DNA from: Ilex aquifolium
Taxonomy: Eukaryota; Streptophyta; Magnoliopsida; Aquifoliales; Aquifoliaceae
Direction of reading: 5' to 3'
DNA length: 64,000 nucleotides
NCBI GenBank assembly: GCA_951799425.1
Contig: OX637391.1
Location: 12,704,551 to 12,768,550 of the forward strand
This document shows, one piece after another, positions 35,225 through 46,237 of the stretch. How positions within the stretch are numbered: position 1 is the stretch's first letter; every line of letters starts with the position of its first letter. Made by a program: the position numbers and the translations under genes. The notes under the pieces are model-generated. The model ran no database searches. It saw only the letters and a program-made list of their open reading frames with translations, and had not been told where the DNA came from.

Positions 35225-36189
35225 GGGCTAGTTTGTTTCGAGGATAGGGGTGGTATAAGGGGGTGGGATTAGGGAAATAGTACGTAGGGTCCACCTTATA
35301 CCTTGTTTGTTTGACATTTTTCATTCAATATTATTTTTCGTGTCGTAGTATCGACTTGGTGTGAACAGTGACTTAAATACCTTTTATATGGTACTAAGCA
35401 ATACCACCTACTCGGTGGTATTATATTCCCGGTACAAATGAAAGGACGGTATAATAGAGTAAAAAGACACAAATGCCCTCCTATGTGAAGAGTTTACATA
35501 TAAAAAGTTTATTTTGAATTTTTTCCTTATATTATGTTTAAGCGTACAATGTCACCGGTTTTTTTTTAATTTTTTTTTAAAAATTTTTTTAAATTTTTTT
35601 CTTGTATTATATTTAAGCGTACAGTGTTAACGATTTTTTTTTTATTTTTTTTAAAAAAAATTATTTGAATTTTTTCTTTTTATTATGTTTAAGCGTACAA
35701 TGTCATCAGATTTTTTTTTAATTTTTTTTTTAAAATTATTTTGAATTTTTTTCTTATATTATGTTTAAACGTACGGTGTTAACGATTTTTTTTTTTTTAA
35801 TTTAAAAAAAAATTTATTTTGAATTTTTTTCTTTTATTGTGTTTAAGCGTACAGTGTTATCGGTTTTTTTTAAAAAAAATTATTTTAAATTTTTTCCTTG
35901 TATTATGTTTAAGCGTACAGTGTCATCGGTATTTTTTTTTTTTTAAATTATTTTGAATGGAATGGATGATGTTAAGAGTAAAATGGTATATTTGTTATAT
36001 AAGATGTGATAGAATATATGATTGTTTGTGAGACCCATTATAGTACCTATTAAATAAACAAATATGGGATGAGATTGGAATAATTTTTATTACCGGTACT
36101 AGTATCTATTGGTATTGGAAATGTAAGAAATACATTTCTAATTACATTTCCAATATCAAGCTTATTTAATACTTGAAACAAACATGCCC
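35225..36189. mobile_element. MITE with internal minisatellite
   Basis: The terminal inverted repeats are GGGCTAGTTTGTTTC and GAAACAAACATGCCC, similar to PIF/Harbinger ends. TA flanks both sides. The middle of the element is replaced by a tandem array (35520-35945). The right end was later hit by a SINE. Confidence 0.7.
35520..35945. repeat. tandem array, about 75-bp unit, six copies
   Basis: TTATGTTTAAGCGTACAGTG recurs at about 35535, 35605, 35685, 35760, 35840 and 35905, separated by T-rich and A-rich runs of variable length. The lack of unique spacers rules out a CRISPR-like reading. Confidence 0.88.
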
Positions 36190-36196
36190 TATTGTC

Positions 36197-36306
36197 TTTT
36201 TTTTTTTTTGGGGAGAGGGCAGAGGGAGGGAGACTTGAACCCTAAACCTAAAGAAGACAAAACATTTACAAGATAAGGAGTACCATTAGATCAAATGCCT
36301 ATTGGT
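36197..36306 (-). mobile_element. short tRNA-derived SINE
   Basis: A 110-bp insert flanked by the perfect 11-bp duplication GCCCTATTGTC (36186-36196 and 36307-36317). On the minus strand it begins ACCAATAGGC, has A-box-like GATCTAATGGTA and B-box-like GGTTCAAGTC, and ends in a run of A. These are the marks of an RNA polymerase III SINE moved by LINE machinery. One duplication copy overlaps the right tip of the preceding MITE. Confidence 0.82.
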
Positions 36307-36398
36307 GCCCTATTGTCTATTGATACGTCTATTGTGAGTTATATAATGATATAGTGTATATATATAGATGGGGTATACCATGCATATTTGACATTAGT

Positions 36399-36989
36399 TG
36401 ATGAGCCCAATTTTTACTGGGCCATGCCCAATAAATTCAGTAAGCCCAAGTCAACTAAGAGGCAAGTCAAGTCCAGTTCGCAAATTCGGCTCAGCCTAAG
36501 TTCCAAGAAATCCAAGAAGAATTAGAGCACATGAGGAGCAATTATCGAGATACTCCCCCTCGAAGATCAAACCAACATTTTATGACAATTACCTTTTGTA
36601 GACACTCGGAGAATTAGTAACTTTGCTATCAAGTCACCGCTTTAACCAAGACCCTGTGCCTATAAATTGTAAGTCATCTCTACATGAGAGAACACATTGA
36701 ACTCTACCTCTACACCTCCCTACACACACATAATTTTTCTCTCTCCTAGCTATTATACTTCGCCCGGAGCTTTCTCTCTCGTTCACCTTACTTAATCAAT
36801 AAAGATCCTCCGGTCACCGTTGCCGTTTCCCGGAGTGGAATAGGTCACCTGGACTGAACCGCTATATATCTGCGTGTTGACCCGATATTTACATTATTGT
36901 CATTGATTCCTCTATTAATTGTCCATTAATTACACTTTATCACACACTCGACTGTTGATCTTACACGAGACTATTTTGTGCATCTATCA
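36399..36989 (+). mobile_element. solo LTR of the gypsy family
   Basis: Starts TGATGAGCCCAATTTTTACTG, ends TTTTGTGCATCTATCA, 591 bp, with the perfect 5-bp duplication TTAGT on both sides (36394-36398 and 36990-36994). Similar to the LTRs at 56214 and 60043, including the CACCGTTGCCGTTTCC and ACTGAACC(G/A)CTATATAT segments. It formed by recombination between the two LTRs of a full element. Confidence 0.92.
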
Positions 36990-36994
36990 TTAGT

Positions 36995-37371
36995 TTTTAA
37001 AATACAATATATCATTATTACACTAAAATTTGAACGAATCATACCCAACAAAAAAAATATAATTTCCTTCCCAAAAGGAGAAACATAAAATAGTAAAATA
37101 CAACCCTTCAAAGATAGGTTATAAAATATCAATCCATCCAAGATTCATTTCCGGGCCTTTTTGTTGTACTGAATACTAACTCCGTGATATAAAATTCAAT
37201 ATACAATGTTCATGCGATGTATTATTATTATGTGGTGATCACATATTTCATATCATCATTATATACCAAATATCATCATGGATTTTGAAGTTTGGAATCC
37301 TTATCCTCTCCTTCTATTAAAATGTCTTATCAAACCTTCAAGAATAGTTTTCCAATAAGTATGACAAACTA
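36995..37371. other. intergenic DNA
   Basis: AT-rich; no feature recognised. Confidence 0.5.
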
Positions 37372-37380
37372 TTCTACAGT

Positions 37381-38368
37381 GGGTCCGGCTCGTCTGCGGT
37401 TGGAAAGTTACCGCATATCATGCGATTTAATAAAATGCTGCCATTTCACTGTGCTTTTTGCTTTTTTTTTTTTTATTATTTCCCCTTACCAAAATGACGT
37501 CGTTTTGGTCCTTTAAATCAGCATTAGACCCCTCCCTTTTCTTTCTCCTACCTTTGCTATCGTCAAACGACTGCTCCTACGACGGCTACATTCGGCTTCT
37601 CCTACCTTCACCACCGCCATAACTCTTCTCACTTCGGCTTCGACGTTGCCTTCTTTCCTTCTCCAGGTTTGTGCTGCTATGTTGGGTTAATGATTTTGCG
37701 AAAAATAGACCTAATTTCATATTTTGTTACTACCTGATTTCAAATTTGGTAAATTGAAATTTGTGTCAATATGGCTTCGATTTTTGTGGACTGAAGTGAT
37801 TGATGAAATTTGTCTTCAATTTCAGATTTTGTTCTATTGAATGGCTTCGATTTTTGTGGAATGAATTTTTGTATGATTTGTTGTGATTCGGTTCCATGAA
37901 TTTTGGGTACCTCTTTGTGTCTCAGTAAAGGGAAAAACAGTCAGAAGACCTATTCATGGACTTAAAACTCCATGTTTATACTTTTTCTCCCACTTCTCTT
38001 GCTTATGCCCCTTCAGTTTTTGCTGTAAAAACAAAACAACACCATTCTGGAGAACCGGACCCGACGAAGAAGACAACTCTATATTAAGGACAAGCCAACT
38101 CTATATTCCATCACATATCATCTCACACACAGTATGGCATATATGAAGCAAAAGTGTACTGAGCTTGAGCTGGAGAACCAGACCCGACGAAGAAGAAGCG
38201 GGAGAAAGAAAAGGGAGGTGTCTGATGCTGATGTAAAGGACCAAAACGACGTCGTTTTGGTAAGGGGAAATAAAAAAAAAAAAAGAAGCAAAAAACACAG
38301 TGAAACGGCAGCGTTTTATTAAACCGCATGATATGCGGTAACTTCCCAACCGCAGATGAGCCGGACCC
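37381..38368. mobile_element. non-autonomous TIR element, Pack-MULE candidate
   Basis: The ends are long inverted repeats (about 150 bp): GGGTCCGGCTCGTCTGCGGTTGG at the left returns inverted at 38346-38368, and AAAACGACGTCGTTTTGG lies in both arms (37489-37506; 38239-38257). Flanks TTCTACAGT and CTCTACAGT make a 9-bp duplication with one mismatch, the Mutator size. The interior (37530-37680) is GC-richer and pyrimidine-rich, ends in CTCCAGGTTTGTG and looks like host 5' UTR or exon sequence. No transposase. Confidence 0.75.
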
Positions 38369-38377
38369 CTCTACAGT

Positions 38378-38871
38378 ACACACCTTCTGCTCCCTTACCC
38401 CCACCACATACATAAATACACACACAAAGCCCATTCCGAGTTATCTTTAAAGGAAATTTGGAGGCCGGTATCCCTATATGGACTTAAATTCACTAAGAAA
38501 ATTTATTTGTTATGAAGTCCGTTTTTTGTCAATTTTATCAGGCTATTCATTCCCTTTAGAAGTGAAGTAAAACTAAAAATTAAAATCTCCTAAATTTTTG
38601 GAGTTTGACTAATATTAAAAATTTTTCCCTCTTATATCTATGTATATTCATATATAGATTAGAACTATATATCTCTTATATATATATAATAACATTAAAA
38701 ATAAAAAATTGTAACATTCAAATACAAAACAAAGTTATCATTTAAACACAAAAAATAATATTATTTAAACACAAAAAAATAGTAACATTTAAACATAAAA
38801 AAATAGTAAGATGCTTAACAAAAATAGTAAGATACTTAACAATAATTATATCTCTCATATCTATCTATATC
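38378..38871. repeat. AT-rich minisatellite-like DNA
   Basis: Units such as AAAAAATAGTAACATTTAAACA are repeated at 38695-38850 and resume at 39487-39650, so the LTR at 38872 landed inside this array. Confidence 0.7.
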
Positions 38872-39482
38872 TGATGATGCACAAATTGAGGTTGTACACC
38901 ACCTGTCAATTGAATAGTAAAAGATGCAGTGATTGATAAGTGAGAGATAGAGACAAAAACAAGACAAGATTTATAGTGTTTCGGTCAATGTGACTTACAT
39001 CCACTTTGAATGGCTAGGGTCGCCGGGTATCTTATTAACTCAAGTATGTAGGGAGAGCAAAAAGTTACAAGCTATGAGAGGGGGAGGAGAGATGTGCTCG
39101 ATTGAGAGTGATGCCCCCCAAGTGTTGGCGGGGCTTACAATAGTCGCCTCATAATGGATAGTAATTAAATAGCTAATCTGGCGGTCATAACGGATTGGGT
39201 AACTTAATAGTCATAACGGATTATAATGACTTAATAGTAATTAAATAGCTTGGCGACCTCTTCTCAACGGGCGAGATAGTTATGATGCTCTCCATAGGAC
39301 TCGATCAAAGGATGAGGGAAGGGTTGACTCTTTTCAAGGAGGCGAGGGTGAGACTTTTGGATACTCCCTTGGCGACGTAGCTTCCTGATGAACTTGGCTG
39401 GGTTAGAACCACATTGGGGCCTGTTGGGTCTTTATAAGCTTGGGCTCTTAGTTAAGTTTGAACCTTCAGCATGGATTGGGCC
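38872..39482 (-). mobile_element. decayed solo LTR related to the gag-only elements
   Basis: Begins TGATGATGCACAAATT, like the LTRs at 41411 and 44805, and follows them through the AACTCAAG, GCCCCCCAAGTGTTGG and GGGTCTTTATAAG segments. It stops at GGATTGGGCC without the expected CCCATCA end, and no target-site duplication was found. Right end truncated. Confidence 0.8.
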
Positions 39483-39917
39483 GTAATAGTAATATTAAAA
39501 AAAAAAAAAAGTAACATTGAATATCAATATTTAGGAAAATAATAGTGGTAACATGTTCAAAATAATAGTAACATGAACAGTAACATACTCAACAAAAACA
39601 GTAACATAAATAGTAACATAATAAAAAAAAAATAGTAACATGAAATATTCAAGCTCAAAAAATAATAATATTTTAAAAAAAGCACACACTTACACACATA
39701 GATAGATAATATGAAACAAATACACACACATATATATAATATGAAACAACAATTTGAGCTTTGAGAAACAGAGAAAGAACGAACAAATGATTTTTTTTGA
39801 AACCTTAACCATATTTGCGGAGGTGAGTGAAAATGGTTTTCTTGTGTTAAATTGCGAATCAGTTCTTCGATGGATTCAGCATTGCTTGCAACCACGACGA
39901 CGTCGCCACTAGCTAGC

Positions 39918-39965
<48 letters not shown>

Positions 39966-41405
39966 TTTGAATTTGAATTTTAAATATATGATGGAGATTT
40001 TATTAGCATATTTTAATTGACATTGAATTAAAGGATAATAATTTCTGAGATAGGAAATTAATTTAATCTGCTTTCAAGGAAGGGTTTTTTGGAGTTTAAA
40101 AAAAATAGTGGACTTAACTACTTATTAGTAAAATTAAAAACAGACTTATCCCCAAATAATTTTTTTTGACAGACTAAACTCATTATAAGTTCTTTGAAGA
40201 GGACTCAGCCCTAATTTTCACTATCTTTAATTACTAGTTTGTTTGAAGAGAATGCTGAATTCACAACTGAACTTATTGTTCAAATCCAATCCAAATTAAA
40301 AATAGCTCTTAAATCCATTTTCCAAGATTCTAATTACTAAACATGAAGTCTTGACCTTATTAAATGAAAGAGGAATGTATCTTGGACCTAATTATTTAAT
40401 CTAATTTTGCTAATCTAGTTTATTTCTACGTTTGGATTAACTAGAAATACACCATGTGCTTAACAAGTTTACAAATTTAAATAATAAAATATGTGTTAAA
40501 TTTATAAAAAATATATGAATTATATGAGAAATTAAATTAAATAAAGTGTCGGAGAATTAATCTTTATTTTAATATTGCTAAACCTAATTATTGATCTATT
40601 TTCTCTTATGAGTAACTAATTTATCATTTATTTAGGCATCTCTGTAGCCTGCTTTCGACATTTATGTCATTCTTTGCTAATAATGGAGCTTGATTGTAAA
40701 GATTGTTCTTCTTGACTACTTGTATATTTGTCACTTATATTATTTTTTGTCAAATGGATTAATTAGAATGTAATACTATTATTTGTAGTATAATACTGCA
40801 CATTATTGAATTCCAATAGAATATAAAATAATATAATATATTTGACCATAAAATTCAATTTGGTAGCTGTATGTATATAACAATAGAATATAAATTGGAC
40901 TTTGTGTTTTTTTATATAGATATAAAAAATTCTATGTAATTGTACTACTTATAAATAAGTCCAAAAGAATTTGGAAGACAAATATTATTTAAAAAAGAGT
41001 TTAAAAGCACTTTGAAGTAAAATAGATCTAGAAAACAAAATTAGATGAAAGTAAATATAAAGATAAAATTGACTTTATTATTATACTTAGAGATAAAACA
41101 AAAAACTATTTTTTTTTAAACATGCTGATATTTATAAATAAATATAAATTTATATAAATAGATAGTAGATCTCAATATTAAATGAGATGGAATGTCAATC
41201 CAATAACAGCTGTAGGTATGCTAAGTGTGCCCTTTGTGGGTGCACCTTTTTCTAGGTTGTGTTTGAATTTCATTGTTATATCTTTGTTCTCATAATATAT
41301 ATTTTTTTATCTTAATAAAAAGAGAATTAGATGAAAAACAATTAAGTCAGATGAATATATTATAACTATAGTTTTGGTGTTGGGCTTGCACCATAACAAA
41401 GCTTA
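39483..41405. other. intergenic DNA with GA microsatellite
   Basis: Contains the continued GTAACAT-rich array, then a 40-bp (GA)n run at 39923-39962. On the minus strand after the run is a short open segment (about 39915-39780, SIEELIRNLTQENHFHSPPQ) with no ATG in a good place; it may be a gene fragment. The rest to 41405 is AT-rich without recognised genes. Confidence 0.5.
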
Positions 41406-42179
41406 GTATCTGATAATGCACAAATTGGGTTTGCACACTACCTGTCAAGTATGAATAATAAATGCAGTAATAAATCGAGAGAGCGAGAGAGAGAGAGAAT
41501 GACACAGAGATTTATAGTGGCTCGGTCAATACGACCTACGTCCACTTTTGAATAGCTAGAGTTGCCGGATTATTTTATTAACTCCGGTGTGTAGAGAGAG
41601 TAGAGAGTACAAGTTCAGAGAGGAAGTGGAGTTGTGTGCTTTGTTTTGTGTGATGCCCCCCAAGTGTTGGTAGGGCTTACATTTTATAGTCGTCCCCTAA
41701 CAGATTGGGGCAACTTAATACAACTATCTAACTATTCTGATGGGGCTTGCGACTTCTCCTCAACAGGTGAGACCGTTGAGGTGCTCTCTATGAGACTCGG
41801 TCAAAGGATGCGGAAGGTTGACATCTTCCAAGGTGGTAGAGGTGAGGGTCTTGAGTGCTCCCTTGATGTCGTAGCCAAGCTGATGTAGCTCCCTGATGAA
41901 CCTGATTAGACCTGGACCATATTGAGTCTGCTGGATCTTTATAAGTTTGAACTCTTGATTATGGTTGGGCTTTCAACATGGATTTGGCCATTTGGGTTTG
42001 GCCCATCATTTGCCCCCCAATGCCCCGTGTCTAAGGAAACTTGGAGAAGGTGGCATTTGTTTGAATCTTGAGCTCTGGGTGGTGGAGACTCCTTCTTGAA
42101 ATCTTTGGAGACCTAAGGTTGGGGATTCTTGAGTTTGAGCACTGAGCATTTCGATCAATGTCGACTGAAGAGACAACAC

Positions 42180-43090
42180 CCATTGCTGTTGAAGAGGAAG
42201 CAGGCAATATTGGTGAGGTGAGCCAAGGCAATGGAGTGGGGGGCCAAGAAGGCGGGCACGAGGCGCCTTGGGCGCTGCTTGGCGCGGCCATTCAGTTCGA
42301 TGGAGGGCGAGCGCGCCATGGGCTCCTTGCCATGGGCGTTGCCGAGAAGAGGTCTCCCCATGGGCAAACTTTGGTTGAGCGTGGCAGGACACAAATAGGC
42401 GCGTCCTTAGTGATAGGCGAGCTCTTGGTGCTGAATGAGGAGAGGACCTTGGTAGGTGAGGTGGCATCCCAGGCGGGGACCAAGCTGCTGGGCGAGCCAG
42501 CCCTTCGCGCACTGATGTTGTCCACTGTTTGTGGAGAGACGGCGTTGGGCACCCTTGAGGCTAACGCGAGAGAGAAGGGAGAGTGCCTGGGTGCCCCTTT
42601 GGGCGAGCATGGCGCTGAATCGTGTGCTGCGCTGGGCGAGCGCCTGCTGTGCGCGAAAAGGGGGTGCTAAGCGTGCATCTAGGCTCTGTTTTGAGCAATA
42701 TGGGTGAGCAAGAAGCCTTGGGTCCCTCTTTGGGCGCTGACTTGTGGAGCTTGGGCGAGCAGAAGGTGAGGCATGTTGACTCGGGCGAGCAGCTGAAATT
42801 TTTATATTTTTTTTATTTCGGGAGGCCAAAACATCTGTTTCGGGGCCTCTTTTGGACTTTTAACAAGATCATTCATAGCTAATGCTGATTAGCTGTGAGT
42901 CTTGTAGGGCTCGTCGAGAGTTTCGATTTGATATATTATAAGTCCCGTTTGGATCACCTTGGGCGAGCCTGGGGCTGATTGGGCGAGCCTGAGGCTGCTT
43001 GGGCGAGCCGGGGCTGCCTTGGGCGAGTTTGGGGCTGCCTTGGGCACCTTGGGTGAGCCTGGGGCTGCCTTGCGCTAGTACCCAAGAGGA
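42180..43090. other. GC-rich unknown block inside LTR element copy 2
   Basis: GC-rich segment with GGGCGAG words; near 42960-43080 it becomes a short array of GGGCGAGCCTGGGGCTGC-like units. ORFs on both strands (for example 42158-42670 plus, 42006-42512 minus) show no family I recognise. Confidence 0.55.
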
Positions 43091-43289
43091 GGTGCCAGAT
43101 GGATGAGGCCCGATTGTTGACATTCAATCTAATGCAGTCTCAAGGGTTGCTGACGACCTGAGTTTCTAGATCTTGTCTAGAGGTGGCAAAAACAATGTTA
43201 TTTCAAACATTGAAATATTTAACATGGTTACCTGGAGAGAGGTAAGCTGCTTGCGTGAAAACAAAGACAGAGTTTGAGGATTGCTCGTG

Positions 43290-43650
43290 AGAGATCTACA
43301 CCTTTTGAGACCGAGCTTTTGGCGACCCGCGAGAGAGCCGCTAAGTTGGATATATAGGCTGCCTGTTTGAGAATGGTGCAGAGGCCAAGCTTTTGGCGAC
43401 CCACGAGAGAGCCGCTAAGCTGGATATATAGGCTGCCTGTTTGAGAACAGTGCAGAGGCCAAGCTTTTGGCGACCCGCGAGAGAGCCGCTAAGCTGGATA
43501 TATAGGCTGCCTGTTTGAGAACAGTGCAGAGGTAGGCCAAGCTTTTTTGGAGACCCGCGAGAGAGCCGCTCAGTTGGACATATAGGCTACATGCTTGAGA
43601 GTAGTGCAGAGGCAGGTCAAGCTTTTGGCGATCTGCGAGATGATTCACCT
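43290..43650 (-). repeat. tandem array inside LTR element copy 2
   Basis: Five units of about 73 bp with GCGACCCGCGAGAGAGCCGC, GGATATATAGGCTGCCTG and GAGAACAGTGCAGAGGCCAAG. Reverse complement of the array in copy 1, located right after the gag core. Confidence 0.9.
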
Positions 43651-44741
43651 CGCCTGGACTTGTTGATTTCCTCAGCATTCATATATTTTTGAGCTTTTGC
43701 CATTAGTTCTGGCATGCTCTTTGGTGGTCGCTTCATTACTGAAAAGTGGAAACTCGGTGAACGGAGGCCTCTCAGAAAGGCGGTCATGGTGACTTTGTCA
43801 TTGAGCTCCTCGATTTGGAGGACCTCCTCGTTAAAACGAGTGAGGTAACTCCTCATACTCTTGTCTCGATCCTGCTTTATGCTGAGCAGGTGGGTGGCAG
43901 ACTTTTGGTGTCGGCGTCCTCCAATGAAGTGGATACGAAAGACCTGCTCAGCTCAGCAAATGAGCCAATGGAGGCTGCGAAGAGCTTGGTGAACCATTGC
44001 CGTGCTAATCCCTTCAAAGTGGTTGGGAACGCTCTGCACATGATTTCGTCGGGGACGTTGTGCAGTTGCATCAATGTCTTATAAGTTTCGAGGTGATCCA
44101 ATGGGTCCTTCGTACCGTCAAAAGTTTCGACGGAGGGCATCTTGAATTTCTGGGGAAGTGGGTAGTTCGTCACGTCAGGTACGAAGGGCGTGTCGGTTCG
44201 CCTAATGAGGTAGTCCACCGTCTCGGGTCCTTGTGCCTTTATGGCGTTAAAGACGTCACCCAGTTGATTTTGCACCTCTTTTATTTTTTTGTCCCAGTGG
44301 TTGGGAGCTCCTTTGGAATTATCATGGAAATGGTGTTCCGTGCTCCATGCTTTGGTTTTTACCCTCATCCTCTTGGAAAAGAGGGTCTCCACCATGAGAA
44401 GCTGGAGCTGGAGGAGGAGGTGGAGGTCCCTCATGGGGAGCTCCCCTGTGTGGGGCGCCCAAGGGGGTGCCCAGATGAGGAGCACCCATGTGGGGACCTC
44501 CTTGACATCCAGGGCGTGGAGCTCCTCTCACTTGAGGTCCAGGTTGTGCTCCTCCTTGCCCAGCGAGCATTAGTTGCAGGATTTGCTGATTGTGGGCCAC
44601 AAGCTGCTGCATGGTCTCCAACATTTGCTGCGTATTTGGGACATGAACAATTGGGACATGATTGGTTGGTCGAGGGGCAACCTCCTCCTCTCGTGGTGGA
44701 TTATCCTCAGGTTGATTGTTCGATCTGGTGGTGATCGTCAT
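43620..44741 (-). pseudogene. gag of LTR element copy 2, frameshifted
   Basis: The start ATG at 44741 gives MTITTRSNNQPEDNPPREEE, then MLETMQQLVAHNQQILQLML and a Pro/Gly-rich linker. A shift near 44325 moves to the frame with KIKEVQNQLGDVFNAIKAQG, KFKMPSVETFDGTKDPLDHL and CRAFPTTLKGLARQWF. A second shift near 43930 leads to SYLTRFNEEVLQIEE and AQKYMNAEEINKSRRGE. Apart from these shifts the frame is cleaner than in copy 1, including Trp and Arg codons that are stops there. Gag forms the particle in which retrotransposon RNA is reverse-transcribed. Confidence 0.9.
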
Positions 44742-44867
44742 AGGTTCAATAGAGGAAGTGTTTTAGAAGTGAGAATTTTGTTTTTCCCACAGATGGTGTC
44801 AAACTGATGATGCACAAATTGGTTTTGCACACCACTTGTCAAGTATGAATAATAAATGCAATAATAA

Positions 44868-44930
<63 letters not shown>

Positions 44931-45466
44931 CACAAAACTTTATAGTGGTTTGGTCAATACGACCTACGTCCACTTTTGAATGGCTAGAGTTGTCGGATTA
45001 TTTTGTTAACTCCGGTGTGTAGGGAGAGTAGAGAGTACAAGTTCAAAGAGGAAGAGGAGTTGTGTGCTCTGTTTTGTGTGATGTCCCCCAAGTGTTGGTA
45101 GAACTTACATTTTATAGTCGTCCCCTAACAGATTGGGGCAACTTAATAGAAACTATCTAACTATTCTGGTGGGGCTTGCGACTTCTCCTCAACGGGTGAG
45201 ACCGTTGAGGTGCTCTCCATGAGACTCGGTCAAAGGATGAGGAAGGTTGACCACTTCCAAGGTAGTGGAGGTGAGGGTCTTGAGTGTTCCCTTGATGTCG
45301 TAGCCAAGTTGATGTAGCTCCCTGATGAACCTGACTGGACTTGGACCATATTGAGTCTGCTGAGTCTTTATAAGTTTGAACTCTTGATTATGGTTGGACT
45401 TTTAACATGGATTTGGCCATTTGGGTCTGGCCCATCAGTATCAATATTTCTTTGGTCTGTTATGGG

Positions 45467-46229
45467 CAGTGTTATCAGAATCGGACTGGACCGGCCAGTT
45501 GAACCGGTTGGACCGTGAACCGGTTGGACTGTGAACCGGGACCTCTGCCGGTCTGGTTCTTGATTTGGACTGCCTAGGCAATTAAACTGGAGTAAAACCT
45601 TCAAACCGGTCGATTTTTGACAAAAAACCGTGAACCGGATGATTTTGTCAAACCGGCCAGTTCTATAAAATGTCCAAAATTCTCACCGCTGCGGTTCCTT
45701 TGAACTGGCCATGATTTCCGGCGAATCTTCCTGCTTTTCATATCACTCAGCCAATCCAAACATGAATGAGCACCATCTGCACTTTGTCGAGCAAATATCA
45801 TAAAGGCCAGACAACTTCGTCGAGCAGATCTGAACAAATACCATCTGGACTTTGTTGGGCAGATTTGTTCGCCGACTTCGACGTCCACCGGAAAAGGCCA
45901 GACTTGTGTTCTTCCCGCTCTTTGTTGCTTTCTTTCTTGTGGGTGTCTTGGAGACTAACTGGTTCTTTGCAGGGGATGAGATGTTTTTTGATGAAAAAGT
46001 GATTTATGATTTTTTTTTGTGTTCTTAATTTCTTATTTAATCTATTATAGCATAAAAATATTTTTTGTTGTACCTATTTAAAATTTTTAATATATTCATC
46101 ATTATTAATAATATTTATTATTTTTTTATTATACAACCGGTCCGACCAGTTAATCCAATGGTTGAACCAGTGAATCATTGATCCGATCTTTTTACCGATT
46201 CGATATCCAGTCCGATTCTGATAACTATA
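45467..46229. mobile_element. hAT-type MITE, 763 bp
   Basis: Left end CAGTGTTATCAGAATCGGACTGGA; right end TCCAGTCCGATTCTGATAACTATA. The inverted repeats share TTATCAGAATCGGACTGGA. The perfect 8-bp duplication GTTATGGG lies at 45459-45466 and 46230-46237, the hAT size. Internal repeats of the word GAACCGGTTGGAC occur near the left end. No transposase. Confidence 0.87.
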
Positions 46230-46237
46230 GTTATGGG

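Larger units (their letters stand above)
41411..45437 (-). mobile_element. gag-only LTR retrotransposon (TR-GAG type), copy 2
   Basis: The LTRs are at 41411-42008 (598 bp) and 44805-45437 (633 bp). The element reads on the minus strand: TGATGGGCC at 45437 and ...TTTGTGCATCATCA at 44805. The perfect duplication GTATC occurs at 41406-41410 and 45438-45442. The LTRs differ partly through a (GA)n run that is 56 bp in the upstream LTR (44871-44926) and much shorter in the other. The primer-site region follows at about 44783-44802. Interior: gag, a ~73-bp tandem array and a GC-rich block; no pol. It has the same architecture as copy 1, with enough divergence to show separate insertions. Confidence 0.93.

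Noticed and set aside
35520..35945. Regularly spaced repeats resembling a CRISPR array
   Set aside because: Units vary in length, spacers are homopolymer T/A runs, and the setting is a plant MITE.
38101..38434. ORFs in the right arm of the 37381-38368 element
   Set aside because: They mirror the left arm in inverted copy, including A/T runs and a palindrome, so they are non-coding terminal repeat.
42006..42829. Large overlapping ORFs on both strands in the second LTR element
   Set aside because: Same GC-rich block as above; high GC alone keeps frames open.
45368..46002. ORFs over the 45467-46229 element
   Set aside because: The region is a hAT MITE with repeated GAACCGG words; no transposase or host domain is visible.
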